In this document: positions 1 through 11,796 of the stretch, piece by piece | Layout of the letters: every line of letters starts with the position of its first letter | Numbering within the stretch: the first letter of the stretch is position 1 | NCBI GenBank assembly: GCA_949317995.1 | Contig: OX439047.1 | Location: 34,634,950-34,698,949, forward strand | Length of the DNA: 64,000 nucleotides | Origin: Acholoe squamosa | Lineage: Eukaryota > Annelida > Polychaeta > Phyllodocida > Polynoidae | Reading direction: 5' to 3' | Position numbers and translations under genes: made by a program | Notes under the pieces: model-generated | Told to the model about the DNA's origin: nothing | Database searches by the model: none | The model's input: the letters and a program-made list of their open reading frames with translations, nothing else

Positions 1-768
1 CCCCCCCCTCAGAACTTGGTCCTAACACAACAGTTCCTTAATGGACTAAAGGGACTAGTAATGGTAAGCTGCAATACACGTAGCCTTAACACCAAGAAAT
101 TATTGGATATTAAATTAAGCCTGGACACAGATTTTCTGTGTGTTTGTGATTCATGGATTCTTTCTAGCAGTGACAATGCATTGGTACATTAGGGAGGCAA
201 GACAATATACTGGTTAAATAGAAACCCTTTACGTTGAAATATTTGTGGCTGAAACAGGAGGCTTGCTAGGGACTTTTCCTTGAAAAAGCACCCTTGCCAG
301 CCGCACATATGTGTATACATTACATATAGAGTGCCCCCCCCCCCGGGTAATGACTGTTCCAGTCATTGAATATTGCAGCGCATGCAAACCAGGCTCTGCG
401 AGTATGTCAAAATAGGAGAGTAAGAGAAATTAGTATAGTAAGGCTGCATGAGATATGTAAAGTAGAATATCTAGAAACACGGCGCAAGAAGCAGTTTCTG
501 TGTATTATGATCAATATAATTTCATAATTCGTTATGAGGCTACATCCCACTGCCCCCCAGGTAAGGAGAGAGAAGTGAACTATGTGGAAAAAGGCAAATA
601 GAGGTGAAGCTCTACAGCAGGCAGCAGGGTGACAGGAAAATAAGATTTGCAAAAAGAAGAGCAAAAAATGCATTCTATGAAAAAAGTCCTTATTTCTGTG
701 TGTCACTTTGTGGGACTCCTTGCCCATTGACATTCAGCACCTGCCAACGCTGTCGCTGCTGTCGCGCG
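1..768. other. Intergenic, nothing recognised
   Basis: A C-tract near 336-345 and short frames only; no homology or repeat structure I could support. Confidence 0.5.
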
Positions 769-914
769 CACACACACACACACCCACTCATATGCGCAAA
801 CCCGAGGTAGGCCCGCAGCCTACCATTACTATTGAATAGTTTAAAATTCTTGAATGTCTGAGTTCCTCGATGGCCCCCGGACGTAAAACTAAACAAACAA
901 ACAAACAAAAAAAA
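769..914 (+). repeat. SINE-like element B with (AAAC)n tail
   Basis: About 145 bp starting in a CA microsatellite, then ACTCATATGCGCAAACCC..., ending TTCCTCGATGGCCCC and GGACGTAAAACT before an AAAC tail. The same unit, CA tract included, occurs inverted at 55744-55870. Confidence 0.7.
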
Positions 915-1036
915 ATCTTCAGTCTTCAATCCTTTTTTATGTTATTCTCTATTTCCTTCTTCTTAAAACAATGACTTAAACCATTACTATTTGAGTATAA
1001 AACTTAACTAAAATAGTTCCCTAAAACATGTTTGAC

Positions 1037-1106
1037 CACCATGGATATGACCCTAGCTGTCGAAATGGCGTAAAACAACTACTTACCTATCTACCTACCT
1101 CGATAT
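1037..1106 (+). repeat. SINE-like element A, truncated divergent copy
   Basis: CACCATGGATATGACC..., CTGTCGAAATGGCG, then TAAAAC and a tail of ACCT repeats. It matches the last 50 or so bases of element A at 6285-6435 but with a different tail repeat. Confidence 0.6.
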
Positions 1107-1153
1107 TGAATACATGTTCATGAATGCATTTATACATGATGGCATAACTACTG

Positions 1154-1185
1154 GTATTATTAGTGGAAGAAAAATCAACCAAACC
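1154..1185 (+). repeat. Second copy of the LINE 3' tail
   Basis: ATTATTAGTGGA followed by AAAATCAACCAAACCAAA matches the 3' end of the LINE at 3557-3595. No upstream LINE sequence is attached, so this is a severely truncated copy, or a SINE sharing the same tail. Confidence 0.6.
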
Positions 1186-1624
1186 AAATCAAAGCATGCG
1201 GGAGGGCCCATCCTCGCTTTTAGGTTGTGCCGGGATGCTGTGCCTTGTACATTTGTATAAATCTACAGGGTGCGGCCCACAAAGAGTTGAATGATATAAG
1301 GATGAAAAAAGACGTAAATTTTCACAATATTTCAAATTGAAATAATCCTTTATGGAGCAGTAAAATGTTTGAATAAGTCTTATTTCCACATGAAAGTTCC
1401 TAACCACTACCCAGAAAGGTGTTTTGAAAAAGAAAAAAATAGTGTGTGTGTGTCTTGTAACTTTTAATTTGCCAAAAACTGCGCCCCAAGACATTTTCTT
1501 CTTCTCGTGATATGCATAGGAAATCACTTGGGTCATTGAGAGACAAAATGGATGATCTCAAAACATTTTGAATGAAGAATTATAGATCTAAGATAATACT
1601 AAGTGACCTAAAATATTTATCTCT

Positions 1625-2503
1625 ATAGCGAGGGTTGCCGTTGTTGGCAGAGCCACCAGCGGTAGATAGACAACCTTCAGTTCCTTGGGTGTGCCCCAAG
1701 GCTGCATCCTTTCTGTAACCTTGTTCTGTATTAAGATCAACAGTATCGCCAAACAACTACGAGACAATGTACAGTGCTGCCTCTACATAGATGATTTTGT
1801 CATCTGCTTCAAAGGAAGGCACATGCCCACAATAGAATGCCGCCTCCAGCAGACACTGACTAGACTGGAGGAATGGAGCTACACGAATGGGTTCAAGTTC
1901 TCAGAGAGCAAGACCTGTGCAGTACATTTCTGTCGGAGACGGGGATGCAAGGAAGAACCACACATGACTCTTCATGAGCAACGCCTCACGGTTGAGAAAA
2001 AATAAAATTCCTTGGATTGGTGATTGACAGGATCCTGTCCTTCAAGCTGCATGTGGATTACCTGAGAAGGAAATGCCAAAAAACCAGTGAACCTGTTAAA
2101 TGTCCTCAGTCATCAAGATTGGGGATGTGACAAAGAGACTCTACTGACCCTGTCCAAGATGTACATTCAGTCACGTCTGGACTACGGGTCGATGGTCTAT
2201 GCCTCTGCCCCAAAGTCCTATTTGGATGGTTTGAAACCCATCCAAAATCAGGGACTCCGACTATGTCTTGGTGCATTTAGGACAACACCGGCTTCTAGCC
2301 TCCATGTGGAGGCAGGTATTCCACCGTTGGACTTACGCCGGAAGAAGCTCACACTACAGTATACAATACGGGCTAATCCATCAAATCCAGCTCACAAGTT
2401 GATTTTCAACAACAAAAACAACGTTTACAGAGAAATACCAAATGCCACCGAACCGATGGCTGTGAGAGCTAAAGCACTGATCCAAGAGGCTAAGATTCGA
2501 TGA
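1625..2503 (+). pseudogene. Reverse transcriptase remnant
   Basis: C-terminal RT fragment. GVPQGCILSVTLF and YIDDF are classic RT blocks; LDYGSMVYASAPKSYLD and QGLRLCLGAFRT are typical of the thumb region of non-LTR elements. A stop/frameshift lies at about 2003-2090, and another stop before the RNase H part. Pseudogenic. Confidence 0.85.
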
Positions 2504-2561
2504 AACGGATTCTGACAGACAAACCCCTAAGACCCCTCCATGGGAGCAGGAGACACCAAAG

Positions 2562-3461
2562 GTGAACCTTGACCTTGACAAGAACAAGAAAGGCAAAACC
2601 CCTGATCATGTATTTGAGAAAGAATACAGAGCACTCAGGGAGAGGTACAATGACCACAAAGCCATTTTCACTGATGGTTCCAAAGATGGCAGCCGTGTTG
2701 GATTCGCTGTCCACACAGCTTTTGGTAACCTGAAGAAGGCACTCCACAAACAGAGTAGTATCTTCACTGCAGAAGGAAACGCTTTATTGCAGGCGTTGAA
2801 GTGGATCAAGGTCTCGATGATGAAGAAATTTGTCATCTTTTCAGACTCTCACCCATGTCTAGAAGCCATACGTGACCTATATCCAAAAAATGTTGTAATC
2901 CAAGCCATCTGGGAAGCGTACACAGAAAACAAGATAAAAAGTAAAGATGTGGTTATGTGTTGTGTGCCGAGCCACATAGGAATTGAAGGAAATGAGGCTG
3001 CAGACACCGCTGCCAAAAATGCTCTGAGGAGGCCTGTAGGGGCTGACCAGATGCCATACACAGATGTCCTACCAATGGCAAAAGTCCATGTTCAGGAAAA
3101 ATGGCAGCGCAGATGGAACACTGTAAATGCCAGCAAACTGCGAACCATCCGACCAACGGTCGGCAAAAGTTTTTCAGAGGAAAACCTGACAAGATCGAAA
3201 CAGGTGAAACTGACCTGTCTAAGGACTGGTCACACCAAACTGACACACAGTCACCTTCTGAAAGGTGGAGTGGCACCTGTATGTCAGGCATGCAACACTC
3301 AGCTGAGTGTGGAACATCTCATGCTACATTGTCAGGCAACCAAGAGAAGCAGGAAGAAATTCCTGAAAAATCCAACAACAATGAACAGTGTTTTCCACAG
3401 CACTGGAAACAAGGAGATTTTTGATTTCCTGCGGGAAACCAAGCTCTTTTGCAAAATATGA
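2562..3461 (+). pseudogene. Retrotransposon RNase H domain with C-terminal zinc motif
   Basis: 299-codon open stretch. RNase H catalytic signature FTDGSKDG near the start (Asp), AEGNALLQAL (Glu), FSDSHPCLEAI (Asp) and PSHIGIEGNEAAD (His/Asp) are all intact. A CQACNTQLSVEHLMLHC motif follows. The module is intact, but it is cut off from the RT by stops and belongs to the same dead element. Confidence 0.88.
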
Positions 3462-3613
3462 AATATAAAGAAGCCTTACCCAGTTAGGCATCGCCCCATA
3501 ATAAGTAGGGGAAAATAGGAAAGTATCAAAACATAGTCTCCCTGCTAACTTTTAATTACTATTAGTGGAGGTAAAATCAACCAAACCAAACCAAACCAAA
3601 ACTTCAGTTCCTT

Positions 3614-5229
3614 ACTCTTGCCAATAGACGGTGTCACAATCAGGGGTTTGGCCTCCTTTTGGATTTTCATGATGTCATAGGGATGGAAACACTTGCTTCT
3701 GTCCAATGTGCACCCAGGGACTGGAGGGCAAGTATGTGTGCATCCAAGCAAGACTTAAACACTCCTCTATGTCATAAGAGGAATCTGTTCGACTACTCAT
3801 ATTGCATATAACATTCTGCCAAATTCAGGGTACAGCTTATACACAAGAGGAGCTTATACATGAGGTTTTGTTGTATGAGAAGTATCAAAGGCAGCATGGA
3901 CAGAAGCATTCTGTCTCCTAACTGACCTGCAGCCACCTGGTGTATTGCTGCAGAGACCTCGGGGGTAGGGCTATGTCTGCGGCCATGACCTAACCCCAAG
4001 GATCACTCAGTTCATCAAGCCTATACTACAGAGGGCGCTAGTGTCAGTCTTCAAAATTCCCCTGGTCTACAGGGGCAGACTTTGGTCATTGGTGGCAGTG
4101 AAAATCTGCACCAGAAAGGGGCAGGTCCTTTGATGATTAACAGCCTACCATACCCTGACAAAAGTGCATTTTAATTAGACTGATGTCAACAGTGTGGTTA
4201 ACCTCAACCCATGTATATGGTTATGATTAAGATAGAGGTATGTTAATCTAATTAGTAACTGCCCATCTGGTAGCCTAAGTAGGTTTTAATGAGCCAGATG
4301 CCCTCACTTGACACCCCCATTCTGCCCCCTCCACCCATGTGAATCTAGTCACTTTTCAACTCATGTAAAGTCATGTAAAAGTTTAAATAACACGTCTTGA
4401 CATGAAAATATCCCGAGGATATCACTATGACAGGTTTGCCAACATTTTCTCTCTGTGTATCTAGTTTTTCTCAGAGATCAGAACATATCTTCTCTGACAA
4501 AATGGCATGTTTGTGAGAGGTGTCTTTTCTCCTATAGTAAGCCTATGGGAGCCTGGGGATGGAGTTCAGGCTTGCCCCTGTAGACACACTGCACCCCTAG
4601 TGGATGGGAAGTGTACTAGCTTATTGAAATGAGTGATCAGTGACTAGAAATTCAGTAGGCTACCAGACCTCCATAGTTTCCCATCAGGGGACAGCACACC
4701 CACATACGCCAATTTTTCGTTTACAGAGATGTTATCTTCAGTGCATGGATAACATCTCTGTGCACTGTTATAATTGCTACCCAAAACAATAATGTATATA
4801 TAAGTAGTGTAACTAAACTTTTAATTCAGTATTATAAAATCGACATTGGTGTATCAGTTGTTTTTGAAAAAGACCAACCATAGGAAAATAACGTCTATTA
4901 AACACAGGTTCATTGATGGCTACAGGATCATCACCATTTCTGTCTTTTTTTATCCAGCGATCCAGGCTAGTACAACTTATGCGTACCAGACGTCAGCACC
5001 TTCCGGCCCTTCAGGTACCATTTATTGACTCAGGGTTGTCAGCCTGAGTATATATTAGCCGGCTTACAGGGATGTTTTTTTTCAGAGGTTTGTCAATTTT
5101 TAACCTTTTATCTTTCTTTCTTCAAGGATTTTTTTTCTTCTTTTCTTCATTTCATGAATATTCACAGTCCATGTCAAAGTATGATAGAACATTTTTTCAT
5201 CAATATTATTTTGAAGTGCATGAAAATTG
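3614..5229. other. Intergenic, no gene seen
   Basis: AT-rich sequence with the small hairpin at 4724-4762. A word AGAGGGCGCTAGTG occurs near 4030. No coding or repeat assignment. Confidence 0.5.
4724..4762. repeat. Small perfect hairpin
   Basis: ACAGAGATGTTATC and its exact complement GATAACATCTCTGT are separated by about 10 bases. Isolated; no associated gene. Confidence 0.6.
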
Positions 5230-6060
5230 ACCCTAGGTCAACTGAAAGTCTGAAAAAGTCCACAAAAGTTTGAAAAAGTCCCCAACAGTCTTGAATAGTC
5301 CGGACTCATGCTCTGTATAAAATATGTGCACATGTATGTATATAACAAAAGCATCTGATCAAGTCCTCGCCTAGGTAACACTGAAGCCCCTCCTCCTCAC
5401 TGATCATACCATATTGATGTCTCCCCACTTGGCAAAAAAAAACGTGTTTTTTTCAACGTTTGCAAATGTTTTTATTTGGTTTGGGTCAAACACGTTTTTC
5501 AACCAAATAAAAACGTTTTTTCATTTATGTTAAAAAAAATGTGGTTTTTAACTTAAGTGTAAAACGTTTTTATCAAAACGCCAAAAAACGTTTTTGTGTA
5601 CATGTTTTGACGTTTTTTAACATTGAAAAAAAAACGTTTGCAAACTTAGGAACCACATAAAAACTTTTTTTTAACGTTAAAAAAAAAGTTTTTCTGCCAA
5701 ATGGGTCAGGACCACCTGAGCCCTTGCTAAGGTAACCCTGAAGACCTCTTTGGACTTCGAAGATCTCTTTGGACTTTTTGGACTTCTTTGGACTTTTGAG
5801 GACCTTTTTAGACTTTCACTGACTTTTTAGACTTCCATGGACGTTTTCAGACTTTGGGGGTATTTTCAGACTTTGGGGGGACATCCTTTAGACTTTTGGG
5901 TACCTTTCCAGACTTTTGGTGGCTTTTTGACTTTTGACTTGATAATTATGTGGGGACTTTTTAAGACTTCTTTGGACCTTAGGGATTTCTTTACAGGGAC
6001 TTTTTCGGACTCTTAAGGATCTTCAGTTTTACAGACTTTTGGACTTTGGGTGACTTTTTC
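5230..6060. repeat. Degenerate GACTTT minisatellite in inverted arms
   Basis: At 5233-5300 the motif reads AAAGTC / AAAAGTCC; from about 5750 to 6060 it reads GGACTTTTT / CAGACTTT on the same strand. The two arms are inverted to each other and bracket the MITE at 5424-5705. Confidence 0.6.
5424..5705. mobile_element. MITE with CCCACTTGGC ends, copy 1
   Basis: Starts CCCACTTGGCA and ends TGCCAAATGGG, with an interior made of AACGTTTTT palindromes. Non-autonomous, with strong fold-back potential. Confidence 0.7.
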
Positions 6061-6284
6061 GGGTTTCTTGTATATTTGGGAACTTTTCTGGGTTTTGTTG
6101 ACCTTTCAAACTTTTGGTGATATTTTCCAAAGATGGTATACATGTGGCCGATTTCCGATGAACCTCTCCTACATGGGGGATTTGGTCCACACCAATAGTG
6201 TTGCTGTGCAAGCAGACACTGAATAAGTACCTTAAAGTAATTGGCAACTTTGCTTCCCCAACGGCTGGACTATTGTTTCACAGG

Positions 6285-6435
6285 CGGGCTTCCCTAGCCC
6301 ACCTAAAAGGGTCTATTTCTGTGTGGTGCACATATGCACTGACACATTCTCCTGTGAAATTGTGTAATGTAGTTCTCGCCATGAATATGACCTTAGTTGT
6401 CGAAATGGCGTTAAACCTCTATTACTCACTCACTC
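6285..6435 (+). mobile_element. SINE-like element A with target-site duplication
   Basis: Unit beginning CGGGCTTCCCTAGCCCACC and ending TTGTCGAAATGGCGTTAAAC plus (ACTC)n. It is flanked by a perfect 13-bp direct repeat ATTGTTTCACAGG (6272-6284 and 6436-6448), the mark of LINE-mediated retroposition. No pol III A/B boxes were clearly identified. Confidence 0.85.
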
Positions 6436-6448
6436 ATTGTTTCACAGG

Positions 6449-9233
6449 ATCAAGGTCCTGGTCAGAAGGAAGGGGGCAAGATGACGGAATTTAGAGTCAC
6501 CCGTTACAGCACTATCATGCATGTTTTATTCATAGGTCAATATTATTGGGGCCTTCACCTTAGCTGAGATTTGCAATAACCTGAGCATATTTACTTAGTC
6601 GAGTGTAAGTAGACTTCCCTGCCTACTAATACTACTTTACGTATTATGGGTTTTACCTCCTGACCTTTCTCGGTAAGTATTAAGACTGTCAGACCTATGT
6701 GTGGCACTACTTAGTGCAAACAGTGGCAATATATACACACTCTTATCGTTTATTGGTGAGTCAAATGGGCCTTATACAACGCCTATGTAAAATAGGCGGA
6801 ATGTCTACAGTTGCCTGTGAATATGCGCTCATAGGTTGTGAAATTTGCCACTCTATATAGATACTTTAATAGAGTAAGACAATGCTTGGTACATGTACAT
6901 TAAATAACATAACATCAATGCGTTTTGAAGGTACTTAGGCCATGCAGGGTAATAGTTGGAATAATAAATGACATTGTAGGCAAGGAGTATGGTAATTATT
7001 TGTGTAGCCTGCTAATTATATTAGACCAATATCAAACATGTTACTGCAGCGTATTAAAGTCCTTGGTTCTATCAAAGAATTATGGCTAATAATTTGAATT
7101 CTTGCAATGGGTACTCAGGTTTTTAATAGTGTCTTGCCTATTCAATGGCGCTGCCTTGCTTATTCAATGGCATTATTGTATGATCCTGTATGTGCAGTCT
7201 GCAGCCATGTAGAACCCCAAGTAATTTATGTTTGAGTAAGATGAAGCACTTGGCATACAAGTAAAATGCCAATGGCTAATTCTATATGTGCAAATAATGA
7301 TAATCAATATGATATGTTATAATTACAGAAGTCACGAATCATCCCACTAGACTTCATCAAATGGGCCTTTTGTCGTCAATGTATTGGGGTGAGCAGTACA
7401 ATGATTGGCGGCCATGGATGTAAAGGTATAGGAGCCTGGACCCATATCCAGTGGGTCCACCATTTTGATTATTGCTGGTTATGCCAGAGGTGGCAAAACA
7501 CACTGATAAGGCATTGTCATGATGGGTACCTTGTCCCTGGATAACATCCACTTCCAGGGACATGCTGGTTCCTACCCTATCAGCTTATCAGTGCAAGTCG
7601 CCAGAACCAGCTCCACTCCTGCTTACACCCACATATAGGGCTCAGTATGGAGGCCTAATGGGGCCGTCATTGCTTGATCTGGCACCTGGTGAGATAAGCA
7701 CTGATAAGAACCAGCTTGATGGGTACCAGCTGTTACATAATGTATCCAAAAAATTCTGCAGTGAATACAGGGAATTATCTGATTGGTTAATAATGTATCC
7801 CGGGTCAACCCTACATAGCTGTAACTTTCTGTGAGTATAGTTCCTCGCAATGCACAATCTATCCTACCATATTGGGTAGACTCACCCATCTCCGACCTCG
7901 TATACCATAGGTCGACCACCTATAAATGTTCACCTATATCTATAAGATTTATACCAATATTGTATGCAGGCAGAAGTGAGAGTGCTGGACCGGCTTTGAT
8001 ACAGGTATTAAAGTGTGTTATCTCTTCCGAAATGAATGACTTTGGTGCTAATTGCACATGAATGTCTTCCTGTATTTATTGGTTCATTGTCATGCTATAT
8101 CGATGGATACCTATCTCTAAAACATAATCAATCTTTTCTTGTATTAATATCTGCACATTGAAATAGTTTGCAGCAAAGTAATCATAACCCACTAATTCAA
8201 CTATGAAACGACTTTGACTTCACCCTGAAACGATCTCATTCTACCTTGAGTGCCCTATCTGTATGCCTTATTGGTCGCGCAGCATAGGTTCTCCTGGTAT
8301 ACACAAGTCTCACAAGAGACTCCCAGCAAGAGACTACTCTGTTCGATAGCTTTTAAGATCTTAATTAATTGGGTGCAGAATTATTCATTATTCCTTCATC
8401 ATACATCAATGTCACATTTAATGTTTCCTGAATGTAAATCCGAAATATTTTGTAAATCTAGAACTTCTGTATTATCATAGAATATAACATCATTTCAAAC
8501 TAATCTAATCAAGGGGAGAGAGTTGTCATCCCCTGCCCACACCCCCGAGTTTGAATTAGGCAATGGTTGTTCTGCTGACCCAGTGCCATATCACTCCAAG
8601 AAACAGTGTATAATATATTATGCACAACCCAATATTATCAGAGGAATATGGATACGAGACTTCAATGTTTAACACACAAAGCCATGTGAATCTGAATATT
8701 CAGACATTTCCCTATAATTCTGATAGGTTTTTGGTGTTACCAGAACAATTATTGACAGAGAAATTGAAGTTTAAAAAAAGGTTACAAACAGTTTGGGTCG
8801 ATTTATGGTGAATCTACCCTAATTAAAACAATAATAGAATGCATTGTGTATCTCCCTTTTTATTACACTATAAAAGCTATATTACCACATAAAACAAGAA
8901 AAGCAAAGACGACTGTATAACAAACAATGATGTAGAAATACAAATACTGATAATTTTCTTAATACTGAAACAACTGCCTTGATCTGGTATTTAAATCTGA
9001 ACTAGTTCCCGTATGTTTTTTCTTTCTTTCTTGTTCATTAAATCCTCATTTCTCTCGTAACAGTCTTTATAATTATCATCGTGTGTCACTGTATATCTAT
9101 ATGCAGCAATTCCCATTGTATGCAATTAGCTGTTCATGTACAAACTCTTCTGATATGGTATGTGTCCGTCCTTTCAGAGAACGCGGTAGAACCTCCCACT
9201 TGTAATACGATTAGAATAAAACATAAAAGGTGT
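6449..9233. other. Intergenic, no gene seen
   Basis: AT-rich; overlapping short frames on both strands around 7360-7920 lack codon or domain signals. The probable 3' UTR of the intronless gene lies at its right end. Confidence 0.5.
8859..8864 (-). terminator. Candidate polyadenylation signal of the intronless gene
   Basis: AATAAA on the minus strand about 370 bp after the stop codon. Position is plausible; not otherwise supported. Confidence 0.25.
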
Positions 9234-10043
9234 TCATTTGACCCTGCCATGCTTGTGCGATATGGTTCGGTATTTCCCGGGCTCCACTGCCCCTACGTAC
9301 CGCGTGAAGGCCCCCTGGCGGCCCTTCTTTACACCCATCTGCTTTAGGTGTTTCTCCAACTCGCCCTCCATGGGCAAAGAGTGCCAGTGTATCTCCTCCC
9401 CTGGCGCCAATGGCGGAAACTCTACCGGTTCCGGTTTAGGAGGCGTCGGCGGTATCCGATGGGCGATCAGGTCGCGCTCTAGCGACGCTCGCGACCCTCG
9501 CGACGCGCCACCCGAAATGCTCCCGCTTCCGTAATTGAAGTCGGAGAGGCGGGCTAGGTCCAACTTCCGGTTGTCCTTACCCGCGCCCCAGAACGTATTG
9601 GCGCGACTACTAAAGAACCAGCGCGGAACATCCTCCTTGGAGTGACGTAGGAAACTGGTGCCGACCGGCTCCTCTACTTTGCAAAGCTCTGGCCGGATGT
9701 CGTCCTCAGCCATTTCCGACTTGATGCGTCGCACGCGCACCCGCGTCGGGACGCGTTTGGGCGGCGCGACAGGAGCGGCAGCGGGGGCTGGAGCGGAAGT
9801 GGCAGGGATCTGTGGCGTTTGAACTAACAGGATATCGGAAACAGTTCCTGGTCTACTTCCGGTGGCTGTCGATCTTCCTGTTCTCGTCCCTGACCTCGTG
9901 TGGCACGAGACTACTGTGGACCTGAGTGACCCTCTGGATGGCAGAGACTGAAACCCGTCACGTGACGTACATTTTTCCCTTCCTGCTGGTGTTGGTACTT
10001 GGTAAAAACGTTGCCGTCCGCCATCTTTCCTTGCCACGACCAT
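9234..10043 (-). CDS. Intronless 269-residue protein, unknown function
   Basis: An uninterrupted frame from ATG at 10043 to TGA, in a stretch much more GC- and CpG-rich than its AT-rich surroundings, which argues that it is a real gene. The product is basic and Ser/Arg/Pro-rich: residues about 1-75 low complexity; about 80-100 an Ala/Pro run then RVRVRR; about 115-170 a more ordered acidic-to-aromatic segment (EDVPRWFFSSRANTFWG); about 205-220 PPTPPKPEP; about 225-269 a C-terminal part with HWHSLPMEGELEKHLKQ. No signal peptide, membrane segment or catalytic motif is visible and I do not recognise the family. An inverted CCAAT box lies about 57 bp upstream. It could be a single-exon gene, a retrocopy, or one exon of a larger gene. 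Confidence 0.6.
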   Translation of the reverse strand: MVVARKDGGRQRFYQVPTPAGREKCTSRDGFQSLPSRGSLRSTVVSCHTRSGTRTGRSTATGSRPGTVSDILLVQTPQIPATSAPAPAAAPVAPPKRVPTRVRVRRIKSEMAEDDIRPELCKVEEPVGTSFLRHSKEDVPRWFFSSRANTFWGAGKDNRKLDLARLSDFNYGSGSISGGASRGSRASLERDLIAHRIPPTPPKPEPVEFPPLAPGEEIHWHSLPMEGELEKHLKQMGVKKGRQGAFTRYVGAVEPGKYRTISHKHGRVK

Positions 10044-10099
10044 TGTATCTGTCTTTGTAGCTGGTCAAAGGGAATATTGAAAACGTGGAGGATAAACGA

Positions 10100-10104
10100 C
10101 CAAT
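10100..10104 (-). promoter_or_regulatory. CCAAT box upstream of the intronless gene
   Basis: CCAATCAG on the plus strand, an NF-Y type site, 57 bp before the ATG of the minus-strand frame at 10043. Suggestive of a promoter close to the gene. Confidence 0.35.
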
Positions 10105-11732
10105 CAGCAGCGAGAGAATGTCTCAGAGGGCAGCCTTAGTTCATTACTAGTGTAAGTCTCCTAGCCACCACATTCATGAACCCGTCCGTGCAATAACTGC
10201 TGACCTGCCACTTATTAATGCTCCTCTACTACTATTGATATCAGCCTGAGGCATGGATCCCCTCCTGGTCCTATTGTTGGTCCACCAGCTCCCAGTAGGT
10301 ACAGGAGGATAACTAACAAGCCACCTGGTGTGAGTCCTGATCTACAGAGACATCCTCCTGGGCATAGGTCCCTGAGATTTAAGACGTGTTACATCGGCTC
10401 TGTTGATCACCCTGAAGTCTCACCTCAGGTGTTAATCAGATCTTGGTACACTTATTGTGGTTCCACCTGGAGGAGGGCTGCTCCAGGGCTGAAAAACATC
10501 TCCCCTAGAGTCCAATATACGTACTTATCTCTATCTTTCTTTTCGTATGGTGGAAGTCAGGCCGGCTTGGTATTCACGTTTCGTGGTGTGTAGAACATGG
10601 GACCCCTACTGAATGATATACTATTCAGGATCTCTCAACTGAAACCTACTTGTGTATGATCCAAGAACCCCACGGTGGCTGATATAGGTGAGAGCTCAAG
10701 TGGTCTGGGGGCCACAGAGACAATGCTTACTCACCGAGAGGAATTAGATAGGTGGGCACCAGTTGCTTATATATGCAGTCCCTGAACTTGTAGTTTCTTA
10801 AATATTAAAATATGTCCTCATTGGCTTTGAAAATAAATGTGCTACCTGGGATAGATGTTGCCAGGTGTGCATAAGGTCTTTGTGGTAAAGTCCTGTATTA
10901 TATATAGTATAGCTCTGGGCTACTGCAGTTGGGACACACCGGCCCACTTATAGGTGCTGACTTATTGTTTGGAGTAGCAGGAGTCTCCGTAAGCTGGTAC
11001 CTCCTGCTGCCTGGAGGAGGTAGGGGGTGTAGGTGGGTGGGTGATTGGTTATAATACAGCCCCCTAGCTGGCACTGCCTTAGCCTTAACTTCGACCATCG
11101 CCTCCACCTTGAAGCCATACTGATTCCTACCAGACAGGTATTATTCACTTAGTGTTCCATGTACATGTATATACATATGTATGAGGGAGCTTCCATACTA
11201 AAATAGATGTCTTGGTGCAGAACCTTTCATACAGTCATGTATGCCAATTGTCAAATTTATTTGCTAATTGTCCGATTTGTTTATGGTAGAAATTCTGTCT
11301 CCAGATATGCAAATGAAAGATTAGCAAATTGATTCAAAAGTGACTTGATAGGGGCTGAATATATGATAGACTTTTAATGACCCCGAATATTATTATACAT
11401 TTGGAGTTGACTGGCGTTATAGGTCCTGGAATGGCATCGTTTATCAGTATGGTAAATAGTTATAGTTAAAGAAATGTTACCTGTACATATAATCAAGAAA
11501 ATGCACAGCTGTATATTAATTTATATGTGGGATAGATAGACTATTCTTAAAACATTGGTTTATTTGTAATGAAGCCTCGCAATCTATATATTTTTAGCTG
11601 TCTTTCTCTGTCTGTCTGTCTCTATCTCTCTTTCTCTGTCTGTCTCTGTCTGTCTGTCTCTGTCTCTGCCTCTGTCTCTCTGTCTCTGTCCCCCCTCTAT
11701 GTCTGTCTGTCTGTCTCTGTCTCTGTCTCTCT

Positions 11733-11796
<64 letters not shown>

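Larger units (their letters stand above)
1625..3600 (+). mobile_element. 5'-truncated, decayed non-LTR (LINE) retrotransposon
   Basis: A 3' fragment of a non-LTR element with reverse transcriptase and RNase H. In order: RT palm motif GVPQG (from 1688) and catalytic YIDD (about 1780-1791), thumb-like region to 2503, RNase H domain about 2660-3040, a Cys/His motif CQAC..HLMLHC about 3286-3330, a short 3' UTR, and a 3' tail of CCAAA repeats at about 3579-3600. The frame is broken near 2005 and 2503, so it is not functional. The family resembles jockey/I-type elements common in invertebrates. Everything upstream of the RT palm is missing, as in typical incomplete retroposition. Confidence 0.88.

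Noticed and set aside
1675-1686. CTTCAGTTCCTT as a firm target-site duplication of the LINE
   Set aside because: RT-like coding appears to continue upstream of it, so the 12-bp match to 3602-3613 could be chance; kept only as an open question.
10330-10593. Pro/Gly-containing plus-strand frame that might be a collagenous exon
   Set aside because: No Gly-X-Y periodicity and no splice-site context.
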